DNA of 64,000 nucleotides from positions 558,001-622,000 of the forward strand of contig NZ_CP075171.1 of NCBI RefSeq assembly GCF_021379005.1, given 5' to 3'. The notes under the pieces were generated by a model. It was not told where the DNA came from. It worked only from the letters and a program-made list of their open reading frames with translations, and ran no database searches. A program made the position numbers and the translations under genes. Positions 36,369 through 47,342 of this stretch are shown piece after piece (position 1 is the first letter of the stretch; each line of letters begins with the position of its first letter). Origin of the DNA: Leptodesmis sichuanensis A121. GTDB taxonomy: Bacteria > Cyanobacteriota > Cyanobacteriia > Leptolyngbyales > Leptolyngbyaceae.

Positions 36369-36587
36369 TCAGGCCAGCGATCGCTCCAGCCATTGATAAG
36401 ACTCCAGACGACCACTGCCTCGATGTCTGGGCAGCCCTCCATTACCTCTCACAATTACTTGATTGATAGCAGGAGCCTGGAGACTGGCCAAAGAAAGATA
36501 TTGCAGAGATGGGGTGTTTTCGTAGTTTGAAGAAACCGATACCGTCAGCAGTAAGCCAGCTACTAAGAGAGAAGTGAGAAGACGCAT
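36369..36587 (-). CDS. patX: PatX-like RGSGR-containing secreted small protein
   Basis: 72 residues: a hydrophobic signal-like N-terminus MRLLTSLLVAGLLLTVSVSS, a short linker, then GGLPRHRGSGRLESYQWLE with the pentapeptide RGSGR at 56-60 preceded by histidine. PatS, HetN and PatX carry RG(S/T)GR peptides that bind HetR and block its DNA binding, and PatX occurs in filamentous cyanobacteria that have hetR. The gene lies about 480 bp upstream of hetR on the same strand. No Shine-Dalgarno precedes ATG 36587. Export and processing to a peptide are inferred. Confidence 0.85.
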   Translation of the reverse strand: MRLLTSLLVAGLLLTVSVSSNYENTPSLQYLSLASLQAPAINQVIVRGNGGLPRHRGSGRLESYQWLERSLA

Positions 36588-36741
36588 AAGGAGATGTCCG
36601 TATCAGATCGCTAATTCTTGATACGGAGCTTCCCTGGGTAGATCAGGATAACTTTACATAAGCGGCCAATTGTTAAAAAAATTGGAGGCGCGATCGCGCC
36701 TCCAAGTCAATGGATGATTCAATTGTTGGTCAGCTAACGGC

Positions 36742-37926
36742 CTAGCGATCAACCGATCCCATAATCACGTCAATGCTGCCCAGAATGGCAACAATATCGG
36801 CCACCTTCATGCCGCGTAACAGGTGGGGCAGAATCTGGAGATTGTTGAAGTCAGCCGGACGCACTTTGAAGCGCCAGGGGAAGACATTATCATTGCCCAT
36901 AATGAAAACGCCCAGTTCTCCCTTGCCGCTTTCCAGACGCACGTAGTGTTCGCCAGCGGGAATTTTCCAGGTGGGGGCAATCTTCTTACCAATGTACTGG
37001 TAATCAAACCCATCCCATTCCGATTTGGGGCCAGCCGCCAGCCGCTTCGCTTCCAGGTTTTCGTAAGGGCCACCGGGCAACATCTTGCAGGCTTGGCGAA
37101 TAATCTTCACGGATTCGCGCATCTCCCGCATCCGCACCACGTATCGGGCAAAGGCATCGCCAGCCGTCTCCCACTGCACTTCCCAGTCGAAGTCATCGTA
37201 GCACTCGTAGTGATCCACCTTGCGCAGATCCCACTTCACTCCCGAACCGCGCAACATTGGGCCAGACAAGCCCCAGTTAATGGCATCTTCCCGGCTGATG
37301 GTGCCGATCCCCTCAACGCGACGACGGAAGATGGGGTTATCCGTAACCAGCTTCTCATACTCGTCTACCTTGGGCATGAAGTAGTCGCAGAAGTCGAGAC
37401 ACTTATCCACCCAGCCGTAGGGCAGGTCAGCAGCTACCCCGCCAATGCGGAAGTAATTATTATTAACCATGCGGTACCCTGTAGCGGCTTCCCACAGGTC
37501 ATAAATCATTTCCCGTTCCCGGAATTGATAGAAGAAGGGGGTTTGGGCACCCACGTCTGCCAGGAAGGGGCCAAACCACAACAGGTGATTGGCAATTCGG
37601 TTCAGTTCCAGCATGATGACGCGAATGTAGCTGGCGCGTTTAGGAACTTCGATGCCGGCTAATTTCTCAGGTGCATTAACGGTAATAGCTTCATTGAACA
37701 TCCCCGCAGCGTAGTCCCAGCGACTCACATAGGGGACATACATCACGGGGGTGCGGTTCTCAGCAATTTTCTCCATGCCGCGATGCAAATAGCCAATCAC
37801 TGGCTCACAATCGATGACGTTCTCCCCATCCAAAGTCACGATCAATCTCAATACCCCATGCATTGAGGGATGGTGAGGCCCCATGTTGAGAATCATGGGT
37901 TCGGTTTTGGTTTCGATCATTACCAT
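36742..37926 (-). CDS. ndhH: NAD(P)H-quinone oxidoreductase subunit H
   Basis: 394 residues, the normal length. NdhH (NuoD-like) lines the quinone-binding module of photosynthetic NDH-1 on the thylakoid membrane, used for respiration and cyclic electron flow. [56 protein letters not shown] and the C-terminal [33 protein letters not shown] are diagnostic. It is a single gene here, away from other ndh genes, as is usual in cyanobacteria. Confidence 0.98.
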   Translation of the reverse strand: MVMIETKTEPMILNMGPHHPSMHGVLRLIVTLDGENVIDCEPVIGYLHRGMEKIAENRTPVMYVPYVSRWDYAAGMFNEAITVNAPEKLAGIEVPKRASYIRVIMLELNRIANHLLWFGPFLADVGAQTPFFYQFREREMIYDLWEAATGYRMVNNNYFRIGGVAADLPYGWVDKCLDFCDYFMPKVDEYEKLVTDNPIFRRRVEGIGTISREDAINWGLSGPMLRGSGVKWDLRKVDHYECYDDFDWEVQWETAGDAFARYVVRMREMRESVKIIRQACKMLPGGPYENLEAKRLAAGPKSEWDGFDYQYIGKKIAPTWKIPAGEHYVRLESGKGELGVFIMGNDNVFPWRFKVRPADFNNLQILPHLLRGMKVADIVAILGSIDVIMGSVDR

Positions 37927-38283
37927 AGATAAACGGTTCCCCTTGCGATCGCTTGAGCGGGTTAGATGATAGTAAACACCGACAGCCGTAGCCGGGACAG
38001 TGCTTTGCCTGTATTACGTCTTCTTAATTATAGGGAGCGATCGCACTTCCCAGGACAACGGAATTCCAATGGAGCATACGCACTCAAAAGCGCAACGATA
38101 AGTTAGGTTCAATGCTTGGGGCAATGATTGAGGGAGTAGGAAGTGGGGAGTAATGGGTGAATGAGTGGATGGGTGGCGAGGGAGAGCGCAGGAGGTGAGG
38201 AGGATGGGGGAGGTGGTAAAGACATTTCGCTGGAACGTCTTGCTGGGGAGTTGAGGATAAATGCAGAGATATGAGGATGAGTT
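37927..38283. other. Divergent ndhH-rsmH intergenic region
   Basis: Holds the promoters of both genes. The stretch 38130-38240 is purine-rich on the plus strand with irregular GGGTGAATGAGTGGATG-type repeats. No RNA gene or protein is supported. Confidence 0.4.
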
Positions 38284-39177
38284 GTGAGTAGGGAGCAGGA
38301 TGATCGGGAATCGCCATTTGAGTTCCGGCATATTCCGGTTCTGGGTCAGGAGGTGGTGACCGGATTGGCGATCAAAGCCGGAGGACATTATCTGGATGCC
38401 ACTGTTGGTGGTGGTGGTCACAGTCGATTAATTCTGGAAGCGGCTCCGGCGGTGAAAATTACGGGACTGGATCAAGATGCCTGGGCGATCGCAGCAGCTC
38501 AGGAAACGCTGGCCCCTTTTGGCGATCGGGTACGGCTCTACCAGACGAACTTTGCCGCCTTTGATCCAGGTGAGTGTCGGTTTGACGGCATCCTGGCGGA
38601 TTTAGGGGTGAGTTCAGCCCAGTTTGATACGTCAGAACGGGGCTTCAGCTTTCAGAAAACGGCCCCCCTGGATATGCGAATGGATCAACGGCAGGCGTTG
38701 ACAGCAGCGGATCTGGTCAACACCTGGGAAGAAACGAAACTGGCCAATCTCATCTATACCTACGGAGAAGAACGGCTCTCGCGGCAAATTGCTCGCCGGA
38801 TTGTAGAACGCCGTCCGTTTACCACGACAACGGATCTGGCTGACACCATTTTCCATGCTGTTCCCCGTTCCTACCGCTATGGTCGCATCCACCCCGCCAC
38901 ACGCACCTTTCAAGCCCTCCGCATTGCCGTGAACCGGGAGTTAGAGGTCTTAGAAACCTTTCTCGCTCAGGCTCCCAACTGGCTAAAACCAGAGGGACGA
39001 TTAGCAGTAATTAGTTTTCACAGTTTGGAAGACCGCATCGTCAAGCATCGGCTGAAGGAATCGCCCCTGTTGCAAGTGATCACCAAAAAGCCGATCGTGG
39101 CGGGGGAAGAAGAGGTAGAGAAAAATCCCAGAGCGCGATCGGCCAAACTGCGAATTGCAGAGCGCATAGAAAACTAG
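38284..39177 (+). CDS. rsmH: 16S rRNA (cytosine(1402)-N4)-methyltransferase RsmH
   Basis: 297 residues (start GTG 38284). [34 protein letters not shown] is the SAM-binding start; [34 protein letters not shown] and [17 protein letters not shown] are MraW/RsmH signatures, with [16 protein letters not shown] between. It methylates C1402 in the ribosomal P site. Its stop overlaps the stop of the convergent P-type ATPase by four bases (39174-39177). Confidence 0.97.
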   Translation: MSREQDDRESPFEFRHIPVLGQEVVTGLAIKAGGHYLDATVGGGGHSRLILEAAPAVKITGLDQDAWAIAAAQETLAPFGDRVRLYQTNFAAFDPGECRFDGILADLGVSSAQFDTSERGFSFQKTAPLDMRMDQRQALTAADLVNTWEETKLANLIYTYGEERLSRQIARRIVERRPFTTTTDLADTIFHAVPRSYRYGRIHPATRTFQALRIAVNRELEVLETFLAQAPNWLKPEGRLAVISFHSLEDRIVKHRLKESPLLQVITKKPIVAGEEEVEKNPRARSAKLRIAERIEN

Positions 39178-41726
39178 CCCAAATCAATTCCCAGGAAGTG
39201 ATCCAGGAAGCGACCGCGCCAGACGGCTCGCAGGATAAAACACCATTCCAGGGCGATCAGGCCGATGAAGAGATAGCCGAGCGGACTGAGGGGAGTAAGT
39301 TCAAAAAAGTGGCGGAAGGGGGGCACAGCCACGATTAGGAAATAAACACCCAGCAGGATGAGAGCGACGATCGTATAGCGCCAATCGCCACTCAACGGTT
39401 CGCCACCGACCCATTGCTTTGTTGGTGGTTTCAGAAACGGCAGCAGCAGCAACTGCCCCATCACCAGAATTGTCACGAGAGCGCTACGGGGTTCACCATA
39501 ATCCAGTTGGGATGGATCCATTGTTGGTGGGAGATCGAGGACAGCCACCACCAGATAAAACAGGTAAACTACCAGGGCAGTGAGCGTCAGGGTAAGAGTA
39601 GCGGGAATGACAAAGTGGAGCATTGATCGCACCATGCTACGACGGGGAATCGCTCCAGGTTGTGCCCAAATGGGAATAAACATGGTGGGAAAGCCAACGC
39701 CAATCAAAGCGACGATCGCACTATGCTTATTTTGTAAGGGAAAACTATCGGTGACGATCGCGGTGGCAAAAATCAACAGGGTAACGCAAAAGGTTCTGAT
39801 TAGAAATAGCTTCATCACATCCTGAATCCCGTTGCGAATCCGTTGCCCTTCCAGAAAGGTGTGCGGCAATGCGCCAAAGGAATCTTTCAGCAGCACGATA
39901 TCGGCAACCCCACGGGTGGCTTTACTGCCACTCTCCATGGCGATCGCCAGATTCGCTTGCTTTAAAGACAGCACATCATTGACCCCATCTCCCGTCATTG
40001 CTACATAACGGCCCTGCCGCCGTAAACTTCTCACCAGTTCCGCTTTTTGTTCCGGCGTAATGCGTCCAAATACGGTGCTGCTTAAGGCGGTCTGGTCGAA
40101 CTGAGCCTGATCCATCAGGGCTAATTCCTGTCCAGATACCACCGTAATTTCTGATCCCAGTCCGGCTTGTTTCGCCAGAGCCGCCACCGTTTTGGGGTTG
40201 TCCCCAGAGATAATTTTTAATTCAATACCTGCCTTGGCAAATCCAGCCAGGGTTTCGTGTGCTTCCGGGCGGAGTTGATCACTGAACCGTAAAATTCCCA
40301 GTGGTTTCAGAGACTTGGGTAAGATGGGGGGAGCGTTTTCCTGATTCAGCGATCGTACTTCTGGACTGTAGGCAAACAGTACTACTCGTAAGCCCTGATG
40401 CGTGCCTTCCTCAATGTAGTGCAGCATTTCCGGAGTCATAAACTCCCCAGATAGGAGAATTTCCGGTGCGCCGAGGACATAAGTGCCAGGAGAGGGAATT
40501 TTGAATTTTGAATTTTGAATTTTGAATTCCTCTATTTCCTGTTCTGACACGTTCTCAATTTCCTCCTCGCCAGTTCCTAACCCGGCATGGTTAAAAACCA
40601 GGGCACTCCATTTGCGGGCGGAGGAAAAGGGAACTTCAGAAATGGGTTCATGGACAATGCCGGGGCAGGCGTTAGAGAGAGCCTCACTGGTTTTATTTCC
40701 GGCTTTGGTGCTGGCGGCATAGATGCCCAGGAGCGATCGCAAGTCGGCCTCACTCATGCCGATCGGGTAGACTTCCTGGAGTTCAATCTGGTTTGTGGTC
40801 AGGGTGCCTGTCTTATCCAGACACAGCACTTCCACATTGCTGAGAGACTCTACGGCATTAGCCTGCTGAATCAGCACATTCTGACCAATCATCCGCACAG
40901 CTCCCAAGCCATAGGCCAGGGTAATGGCCAACAGTAAACCCGCTGGCACTAAGCCCGCAATCACCGCCGATCGCTGTACCACATCATTTAAGGAGTAGGA
41001 GCGGCTGAGAAAGCTAATTCCTACCAGAATCCAAAGAAAGCAGGCGATCAACAGAAACACCCGAATCACCACATTGATCTCTCGTTGTACGGGGGTCAGG
41101 ATTTGCCGGAAGGCCCGTGCTCCGCTCATCAGTTGGTAAGCTACCGTAGTTGTGCCCACCTTTTCAGCCTCATAACAGGCCGTGCCACTGACACAAAAGC
41201 TACCGGAGTAGACCGGATCGTCTGCCACTTTCGGGATCGAATCCGATTCGCCCGTTAATAGAGACTCATCTACTTCAATCCGACCGTCGCCTACGATCGA
41301 GCCATCCACCACAATTTGATCGCCGGGATGTAGCAGTAAGATGTCTCCTAAGACAATCTCACTGGGGTCTACCTGCCGTTCCTCTCCGTCCCGAATCACG
41401 GTGGCCTTTGGTCGATACAACAGGGCAATTTCATCCAGTTTCCGTTTGGCCCAAATTTCCTGATAAATATTAATGATCACGCCGCCAAAAATGACGACCA
41501 CCACCAGCACTCCGTCCCCAATCCGCCCTAACAGAAACATCACCAGGCTGATGGTAAAGAAAGCTGCATTGATAAAAGTAAATAAATTTTCTTTAAAGAT
41601 CAGACTATAGGGACGGCTACTCTGGAACGGGACATGATTTCCCTGGCCAGCAGTTCGTCGAGCTATGACTTCGCGATCGCTCAACCCCTTCAGAACTGGG
41701 GCTAAACCTTCATCCTTTTGACTCAT
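39174..41726 (-). CDS. P-type cation-transporting ATPase
   Basis: 850 residues. Actuator motif [13 protein letters not shown] (about 153-165), phosphorylation site [10 protein letters not shown] with D304, hinge [19 protein letters not shown] and about ten membrane helices, with [21 protein letters not shown] in the ion-binding region. The layout resembles actinobacterial CtpE-type calcium ATPases, so Ca or another divalent cation is plausible; this is inference. An unusual stretch, about residues 386-411, encodes [12 protein letters not shown] from a TTTTGAA heptamer repeat (40494-40529), in frame in the nucleotide-binding domain. Stop overlaps rsmH. Confidence 0.92.
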   Translation of the reverse strand: MSQKDEGLAPVLKGLSDREVIARRTAGQGNHVPFQSSRPYSLIFKENLFTFINAAFFTISLVMFLLGRIGDGVLVVVVIFGGVIINIYQEIWAKRKLDEIALLYRPKATVIRDGEERQVDPSEIVLGDILLLHPGDQIVVDGSIVGDGRIEVDESLLTGESDSIPKVADDPVYSGSFCVSGTACYEAEKVGTTTVAYQLMSGARAFRQILTPVQREINVVIRVFLLIACFLWILVGISFLSRSYSLNDVVQRSAVIAGLVPAGLLLAITLAYGLGAVRMIGQNVLIQQANAVESLSNVEVLCLDKTGTLTTNQIELQEVYPIGMSEADLRSLLGIYAASTKAGNKTSEALSNACPGIVHEPISEVPFSSARKWSALVFNHAGLGTGEEEIENVSEQEIEEFKIQNSKFKIPSPGTYVLGAPEILLSGEFMTPEMLHYIEEGTHQGLRVVLFAYSPEVRSLNQENAPPILPKSLKPLGILRFSDQLRPEAHETLAGFAKAGIELKIISGDNPKTVAALAKQAGLGSEITVVSGQELALMDQAQFDQTALSSTVFGRITPEQKAELVRSLRRQGRYVAMTGDGVNDVLSLKQANLAIAMESGSKATRGVADIVLLKDSFGALPHTFLEGQRIRNGIQDVMKLFLIRTFCVTLLIFATAIVTDSFPLQNKHSAIVALIGVGFPTMFIPIWAQPGAIPRRSMVRSMLHFVIPATLTLTLTALVVYLFYLVVAVLDLPPTMDPSQLDYGEPRSALVTILVMGQLLLLPFLKPPTKQWVGGEPLSGDWRYTIVALILLGVYFLIVAVPPFRHFFELTPLSPLGYLFIGLIALEWCFILRAVWRGRFLDHFLGIDLG
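40494..40529. repeat. Short tandem heptamer repeat inside the P-type ATPase gene
   Basis: (TTTTGAA)n, four units, usually an intergenic repeat in cyanobacteria. Its translation keeps the frame and adds about 10 residues at a surface position. Confidence 0.85.
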
Positions 41727-42107
41727 TCACTTATCCTGCCACCGTCCTGGAAAAAAGTACTGAAACCAAGTCCAGCTAGAAAACAGAAATTTCCCTTAAA
41801 AAAGTTTTTCCATCAGAAAAACGATAATTCTGGACTTAGACAAGGTTGATTCATGCCGCAGTAGTGCGATTTTAACTGTCTTCTGAGGACAACGATCGTG
41901 CTGACTATAATTAGTTTTTGAGTAGAAAATAGTAGCAAGTAGTCTGTCACGGTTGCCACTCACGGCAATTATGAAAATGGGCTTTGCTCTCTGCCTTCTG
42001 CCATTTCCGACTGAGAGGTCAGCAGGATAATGAGAGGGTAGGAGGGGCAGCACCAATCAGACTGCCTGAGATGTTGATCTAGCATGAAAGTAAACGGGAG
42101 TAGGGCG
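41727..42107. other. Intergenic region upstream of the P-type ATPase
   Basis: Contains the divergent repeat copy D at 41761-41849; the rest is AT-rich. A minus-strand frame at 41796-42056 overlaps the repeat and shows no protein features. Confidence 0.45.
41761..41849. repeat. Divergent, lengthened copy of the 73-bp repeat (copy D)
   Basis: Ends TGAAACCAAGTCCAGCTAG and TTCTGGACTTAGACAAGGTTGA match the family, but the middle is AT-rich and 16 bases longer (89 bp in all). Confidence 0.7.
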
Positions 42108-42314
42108 ATGGATGATTCAGCGTTTGTTTTGTTTATTGGGTTTGGGGTGCTATGGACGGTAATAGGAGCCGTGGCGGTGATCGCGCTGCTCAAAGCCGAT
42201 GGTCAACCCATTCGATTTGGTAAATGGGGATTGCTGGTAGCGGTGCCGATCCTGATTCCTCTCATTTCGGCCCTGCTGTTTGCCGCTGTCTATCATCCAT
42301 CTTCTGGGCGTTAG
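42108..42314 (+). CDS. Small two-helix membrane protein
   Basis: About 68 residues from ATG 42108, with GGAGTAGGG upstream choosing it over ATG 42084. Two membrane segments (AFVLFIGFGVLWTVIGAVAVIAL and WGLLVAVPILIPLISALLFAAV) separated by KADGQPIRFGK. No known function. Convergent with mtnA, 31 bp apart. Small membrane proteins like this are common in cyanobacteria and often belong to photosynthetic or respiratory complexes, but nothing here shows that. Confidence 0.6.
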   Translation: MDDSAFVLFIGFGVLWTVIGAVAVIALLKADGQPIRFGKWGLLVAVPILIPLISALLFAAVYHPSSGR

Positions 42315-42345
42315 CTGAAAGATGATTGCTTTGCAGCGAACACAG

Positions 42346-43407
42346 TTAGACCACCTGCTTGGGCTGGAGTTCGTCTTTCAAATTAGCAGGAGCGATCGCC
42401 CCATACTCGGTAATAATGGCAGCAATCAGGTGGGCCGGAGTGACATCAAAGGCTGGATTGTAAAATTCGGCTCCAACTGGGCACAGTCTGGTATCCCCGA
42501 CCTGATAGACCTCATTGGGATTCCGTTCCTCAATGGGAATCTGGCTACCATCCGCGATCGCAAAATCGATTGTAGATAGGGGAGCCGCTACGTAAAACGG
42601 AATGTTATGGGCCTTCGCCACTAGAGCCAGACTGTAAGTACCAATTTTGTTGGCGGCATCCCCATTGGCGGCAATGCGATCGGCTCCGACCACCACCAGG
42701 TCAATCATTCCCAACTGCATACAATGAGCCGCCATATTATCGGTAATCACCGTCACAGGAATGCCTTCCTGCACACATTCCCAGGCCGTTAGCTTGGCTC
42801 CCTGCAAGCGGGGACGAGTTTCATCTGCGTAAACTCGCTCTAAGCGTCCGGCAGTCCAGGCAGAACGAACGACTCCCAGGGCTGTCCCATATCCGGCAGT
42901 CGCCAATGCCCCGGCATTACAGTGAGTCAAGATTCGTAGTTTGCTGGGAAAATCCGGTAAGACACTCAGGCCATAATCCCCAATTTGCCGACAGGTTTTG
43001 ATGTCCTCTGCGTTAATTTCCTGGGCTGTTTCCAGCAAGACCTGTTTGAGATGAGCCACCGGGCCGAGGGTCTGCTGAGCTACCTTGATCATGCGAGCAA
43101 TCGCCCAAAACAAATTCACGGCTGTCGGACGGGTTGACCGCAGGCGTTCCGCAACCCTCTCTAATTGGGCCAGAAACTCACTCCGATCCTCCGTCTTAAT
43201 ATCCCGTGCGCCCAAATACATCCCATAGGCCGCAGCCACTCCAATGGCCGGAGCACCCCGCACAATCATTGTCTCGATCGCCATTGCCATATCTTCATAA
43301 CGGCGAATCTCCACCCTGTCATATTCATTAGGCAGGCGAGTTTGATCAATCAGCCGCACATGATCGATATGCCAGATGACGGGATAAACGGGGTTTGCTG
43401 AGGACAT
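42346..43407 (-). CDS. mtnA: S-methyl-5-thioribose-1-phosphate isomerase
   Basis: 353 residues. MtnA converts methylthioribose-1-phosphate to methylthioribulose-1-phosphate in methionine salvage. [61 protein letters not shown] (catalytic cysteine in HCNAG) and [26 protein letters not shown] (catalytic aspartate region) are diagnostic and distinguish it from eIF2B-like paralogues. No other salvage gene is adjacent. Confidence 0.96.
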   Translation of the reverse strand: MSSANPVYPVIWHIDHVRLIDQTRLPNEYDRVEIRRYEDMAMAIETMIVRGAPAIGVAAAYGMYLGARDIKTEDRSEFLAQLERVAERLRSTRPTAVNLFWAIARMIKVAQQTLGPVAHLKQVLLETAQEINAEDIKTCRQIGDYGLSVLPDFPSKLRILTHCNAGALATAGYGTALGVVRSAWTAGRLERVYADETRPRLQGAKLTAWECVQEGIPVTVITDNMAAHCMQLGMIDLVVVGADRIAANGDAANKIGTYSLALVAKAHNIPFYVAAPLSTIDFAIADGSQIPIEERNPNEVYQVGDTRLCPVGAEFYNPAFDVTPAHLIAAIITEYGAIAPANLKDELQPKQVV

Positions 43408-43523
43408 AGGATTTGGTAATTAGGAACTAGGGCAATTATCTACGAAATTGCCTTGCCCGTAATGAGCGATCGCGCAACAATGAAATGTAAAAGGATCTTT
43501 ATATAACGATACGTTTCCTTAAT

Positions 43524-44813
43524 ATGACCGTGGAGCCAGCAGCAACTCTTCCCTCCGATCAACACTCTGAAACCCATCAACCGGAACCACAGTTATCGGC
43601 TCTCCAGCACCAGCAGATTGACTATGACTTGGTGATTGTCGGCGGGGGAATTGTCGGCCTCACCCTCGCCTGTGCTTTGCAAAATTCAGGTTTGCAGATC
43701 GCTTTGATTGAGGCCAAAGTGGAATCTGCCGCAGTGACTAGAGGTCAGGCGTACCATATCAACCTGCTAGCCAGTCGGATTTTTCAGGGAATTGGAGTCT
43801 GGGATCAGATGCGTCCCGAGGTCAATCCCATTGAACAAATTCACCTCTCGGACGCGAACTATCCCGGTATTGTACGGTTCTTTTTACAGGACTTAAAAAC
43901 GAATGCTCTGGGCTATGTGGCGGAACATCGGGTAGTCTTGCAGGCATTACAGAACCATCTCCAGCACTGCCCCAATGTGACTTACTGGTGTCCTGTAGAG
44001 GTCGTCACAACCGAGGTTCAAACCGATCGAGTAGCACTAGAGCTAAACCAGGGTGGAACGACCCGACGAATTCGCTCGCGGTTACTGGTGGCGGCAGATG
44101 GGGCACGATCGCCGATTCGTCAACGAGCCGGAATCCCGACTTATGGTTGGCAGTACTGGCAGTCCTGTGTTGTGGCCTTTATCCAACCAGAAAAACCCCA
44201 TAACAATATCGCATACGAGCGCTTTCAAGCCGATGGCCCCTTTGCCATTTTGCCCCTTCCTGGTAATCTCTGCCGGATTGTGTGGACGGCTCCGAAAGCA
44301 GAAGCAGAAGCGATTCTGGCCCTGAGTGAGACCGATTTTTTGGCCAAGCTCCAACCGCGTTACGGGGATCAAATGGGGAATTTGTCCCTTGTTGGACAGC
44401 GCTATCTATTTCCAGTGCAGTTGATGCAAAGCCGCCGTTATGTGCAGCCCCGGTTAGCTTTAATGGGCGATGCTGCCCACTGTTGTCATCCTGTGGGTGG
44501 GCAGGGAGTTAACATGGGGATTCGAGATGCAGCCGCTCTAGCCCAGGTTCTGACTACAGCACACCAGCAGGGTAAAGACATTGGAGAACTGGCCGTTTTG
44601 CAAGGCTATGGTCGCTGGCGATGGCTAGAAAATCTCACCATTTTGGGATTTACCGACTTCCTCAACCGCACCTTCTCCAATACGGTTCTGCCCCTGGTGG
44701 TGCTTCGTAGACTGGGGCTATGGGGCTTGCAAAATATTCGTCCCCTTAAAGTAACGGCCCTGAAACTGATGACGGGCTTGAGCGGTCGTACCCCTGATTT
44801 GGCTAAGGATTGA
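43524..44813 (+). CDS. FAD-dependent hydroxylase, UbiH/Coq6 family
   Basis: 429 residues. Dinucleotide fold at about 35-65 (YDLVIVGGGIVGLTLACALQNSGLQIALIEAK), the DG motif VAADGARSPIRQRAGIPTYGW, and the second FAD motif LALMGDAAHCCHPVGGQGVNMGIRDAAALAQVL. The family hydroxylates aromatic rings of quinones (UbiH, UbiF, Coq6); in cyanobacteria it is proposed for plastoquinone synthesis, but the substrate cannot be told from sequence. The N-terminal 30 residues are a polar extension. Confidence 0.93.
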   Translation: MTVEPAATLPSDQHSETHQPEPQLSALQHQQIDYDLVIVGGGIVGLTLACALQNSGLQIALIEAKVESAAVTRGQAYHINLLASRIFQGIGVWDQMRPEVNPIEQIHLSDANYPGIVRFFLQDLKTNALGYVAEHRVVLQALQNHLQHCPNVTYWCPVEVVTTEVQTDRVALELNQGGTTRRIRSRLLVAADGARSPIRQRAGIPTYGWQYWQSCVVAFIQPEKPHNNIAYERFQADGPFAILPLPGNLCRIVWTAPKAEAEAILALSETDFLAKLQPRYGDQMGNLSLVGQRYLFPVQLMQSRRYVQPRLALMGDAAHCCHPVGGQGVNMGIRDAAALAQVLTTAHQQGKDIGELAVLQGYGRWRWLENLTILGFTDFLNRTFSNTVLPLVVLRRLGLWGLQNIRPLKVTALKLMTGLSGRTPDLAKD

Positions 44814-44975
44814 GGAAGACAGGGAAAATGAAGAGGGGGATGGGGTGATGGAGTGATGGGATGATGAGATGACAAGACGATGGGAATCACATCCTTACAT
44901 CTTCTCACCCTCGCATCATCTATCCACCATTCACCCTTGCTCAATCTAAAATCGCAAATCCAAAATTGCTTGCCT

Positions 44976-46157
44976 ATGCGAACGATCGCTGAGATTAACG
45001 ACAAAATTAGCCGCAAAGCTGCCATCGTCTGGACAGTTGAGGAATTAAAGGCACGAGTAGCGGAGGTTGGGATCACGCAGGCGGCAAAGGAAGTGGATGT
45101 GATCACCACAGGCACATTCGAGCCGATGGAGTCTTCTGGGGCGATTATCAATTTGGGCCACACGGATCCACCGATCAAAATCCGCCAGTGCTGGATAGAT
45201 GGGGTTCCTGCCTACTCCGGATTTGGGGCGGTGGATCTTTATCTGGGAGCAACGCAGGTGGGCGAATCAACGGATGGGGAAGAAGTTCGGGAACGGGGAG
45301 GCGGCTATGTCATTGCCGATCTGATTGCGGGCAAACCTGTTCACCTGCGAGCGATCGGCCAGGTGACGGACTGCTACCCTCGCGCCTCCTTTGAAACCAC
45401 AATCACGAAGGACACGATTAATCAGTTTTATTTATTCAATCCGCGTAATGTCTACCAGAACTTTATTGTCGGTGTAAATGGGGGCGATCGGCCTCTTTTT
45501 ACCTACCTTGGCCCTCTACAACCCCGGTTAGGCAACGCCGTTTACTCCAATCCTGGGGCCATCTCTCCGCTACTCAATGATCCTGACTTGCAATTGATTG
45601 GGATTGGTACCCGTATTTTTCTGGGAGGCGGAATTGGGTACGTTGCCTGGGAAGGGACGCAACATTTCCCCTTACAAAAGCGATTACCCAACCGAACTCC
45701 CATTGGCCCTGCTGCGACATTGGCCTTAATCGGAGATGCCAAGCAGATGGATCCACGCTGGGTGCGGGGATGCTACTTCAAAAACTATGGCCCCTCCCTG
45801 ATGCTGGGTGTAGGAATTCCCCTGCCCGTTCTGCAGGAGGAGGTTGTAGCTCGCTGTGCGGTTCGAGATCAGGATCTGGTCGCTCCTGTCGTTGACTTTT
45901 CAATCCCCCGGCGAGTTCGTCCTACATTCGGCCTGGTTAGCTATGCCCAGCTTAAAGGGGGACGGATCGTCATTGATGGTAAGCCAGTCCGGGTGGCTCC
46001 TTTGGCCAGCATTTATTTATCTCGCCAGGTTGCTACGGAATTGAAACGGTGGATTGAAGCTGGAACATTTTACCTGAGTGAATTTGTTAGTGCGATTCCT
46101 GGCGATCGCACCTTTCTCCCTCAGGACGTTTGGGGTTCCCAGATTGAAATCAACTGA
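44976..46157 (+). CDS. Homocysteine biosynthesis protein (DUF39 type)
   Basis: 393 residues from ATG 44976 (MRTIAEINDKISRKAAIVWTVEEL); the frame opens 96 bases earlier but in repeat-like sequence. VITTGTFEPMESSGAIINLGH, GVPAYSGFGAVDLYLGATQVGE, RGGGYVIADLIAGKPVHLRA and GTRIFLGGGIGYVAWEGTQH are conserved with the archaeal/bacterial L-aspartate-semialdehyde sulfurtransferase family that forms homocysteine. Archaeal homologues work with ferredoxin or a NIL partner; here no C-terminal CBS/ferredoxin domain is present. Function is inferred from family. Confidence 0.9.
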   Translation: MRTIAEINDKISRKAAIVWTVEELKARVAEVGITQAAKEVDVITTGTFEPMESSGAIINLGHTDPPIKIRQCWIDGVPAYSGFGAVDLYLGATQVGESTDGEEVRERGGGYVIADLIAGKPVHLRAIGQVTDCYPRASFETTITKDTINQFYLFNPRNVYQNFIVGVNGGDRPLFTYLGPLQPRLGNAVYSNPGAISPLLNDPDLQLIGIGTRIFLGGGIGYVAWEGTQHFPLQKRLPNRTPIGPAATLALIGDAKQMDPRWVRGCYFKNYGPSLMLGVGIPLPVLQEEVVARCAVRDQDLVAPVVDFSIPRRVRPTFGLVSYAQLKGGRIVIDGKPVRVAPLASIYLSRQVATELKRWIEAGTFYLSEFVSAIPGDRTFLPQDVWGSQIEIN

Positions 46158-46208
46158 ACTGCTGGAACGTCTCTACCAATCCAACAAGGTTCAGTCTACT
46201 TCCTGGCC

Positions 46209-47342
46209 TTAGCCCTCCCCAGACTGCTCACTGCGTTTAACAGGTTTAGCGGCTGGTTCACGACGACTCACCGGACGAGGGGAACCACCAGGACGACCAG
46301 TGCCCCGGCCTGCTGTACTGCGGCCAGTTCCCATTGGCTTACGAGGACGGGTTCCTCGGCTTCCCATCTCTTTAGACTTCTTCTTCGGCGGGGCCAGCCC
46401 AACACAAGTCCCATCCTGAATGATCAGGGCGTTGTCCTGAAGCTTGACGTTTAAATCCCAGAAGTACCCTAATGTTTTAGGACTGTCTAAAGCACCATGC
46501 AGACCCAGCTTAAACGATTTAGCTTTTTGAGAATTTTTTCTGGGAGCCTGTTGAATTTTAACAACCGTATTCTGTTCTTCTGGGGAATGAAAAACCACTT
46601 CTCCCCGAATGGAAAAGTATCCATCTTCTACCCCTGGGTCTGTTTCTTCCTCAACCGCAGGTGTTTCAGGTGCGGGAGAGTCTGCTTCAGCCGATTCATC
46701 GGGTTGGCGCTTGAGGGTTTCTGGCTCCCAAACTCCCACAATTTGAATATGCAGTTCTTTTTCCCCTTCGCGAGTCCGGGGATAAACTACCCACAAATGG
46801 TCTTTTTCCAGATCAATATGGTTACGGACCAGACTCATCACCCGTCCTAGCAGCACGGCATTATACACAACACCGTCTGGCGTAACCAGAGTGCCTCGCG
46901 TAAATTCTTCTTGGGAGGAGGTATACCGTCCTCGTACTACCCCGATCGCCCGGTACTGTTTCGGTTCGCTGGGTGGTGGGATGGGTTGCTGCCTCAACAC
47001 GGCTTGAACCGCCTGCTCCTCCGGAGTGGGTTGAGCAGTAGAACTGGCAACGGGGACTGAGATTGAGTCCTGTTTAGCCGCTACTGGGGGAGAAGTCGTC
47101 GGAGCTTTGGGAGATTCAGCAACAGGTTGGGGCCGAACTGGACGCATCGGTGGGCGATGCAGGGTAGGCGCATTGTCCGGAGAGCTATCTTTCTGAGATG
47201 CAGTGGTCGAAGTTGAGGCAGGCGTAAGCTCAGAATTGACGGATGGCATAGACTTTTCTGACACTGGCTGATCCACAGGAAGGGGATTCGTTGCAGCAGC
47301 AGGCTTCGAGGGTTGGGGGGACAGTTCAGGCGAGGGACTCAT
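46209..47342 (-). CDS. Conserved cyanobacterial protein with disordered ends
   Basis: 377 residues in three parts: a Pro/Ser/Thr-rich disordered N-terminus (1-130), a folded centre from YRAIGVVRGRYTSSQEEFTRGTLVTPDG through NHIDLEKDHLWVVYPRTRE to DGYFSIRGEVVFHSPEEQNTVVKI and TLGYFWDLNVKL (beta-rich, possibly two OB-like folds), and a basic Gly/Arg/Pro tail (GTRPRKPMGTGRSTAGRGTGRPGG). The tail could bind nucleic acid. The family is common in cyanobacteria with no known role to me. Single gene. Confidence 0.75.
   Translation of the reverse strand: MSPSPELSPQPSKPAAATNPLPVDQPVSEKSMPSVNSELTPASTSTTASQKDSSPDNAPTLHRPPMRPVRPQPVAESPKAPTTSPPVAAKQDSISVPVASSTAQPTPEEQAVQAVLRQQPIPPPSEPKQYRAIGVVRGRYTSSQEEFTRGTLVTPDGVVYNAVLLGRVMSLVRNHIDLEKDHLWVVYPRTREGEKELHIQIVGVWEPETLKRQPDESAEADSPAPETPAVEEETDPGVEDGYFSIRGEVVFHSPEEQNTVVKIQQAPRKNSQKAKSFKLGLHGALDSPKTLGYFWDLNVKLQDNALIIQDGTCVGLAPPKKKSKEMGSRGTRPRKPMGTGRSTAGRGTGRPGGSPRPVSRREPAAKPVKRSEQSGEG

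Noticed and set aside
46209-46400. RGTGR motif in the C-terminal tail of the 377-residue protein, resembling a HetR-inhibitor pentapeptide
   Set aside because: It lies in a low-complexity Arg/Gly/Pro tail of a large protein without a signal peptide, so chance is more likely.
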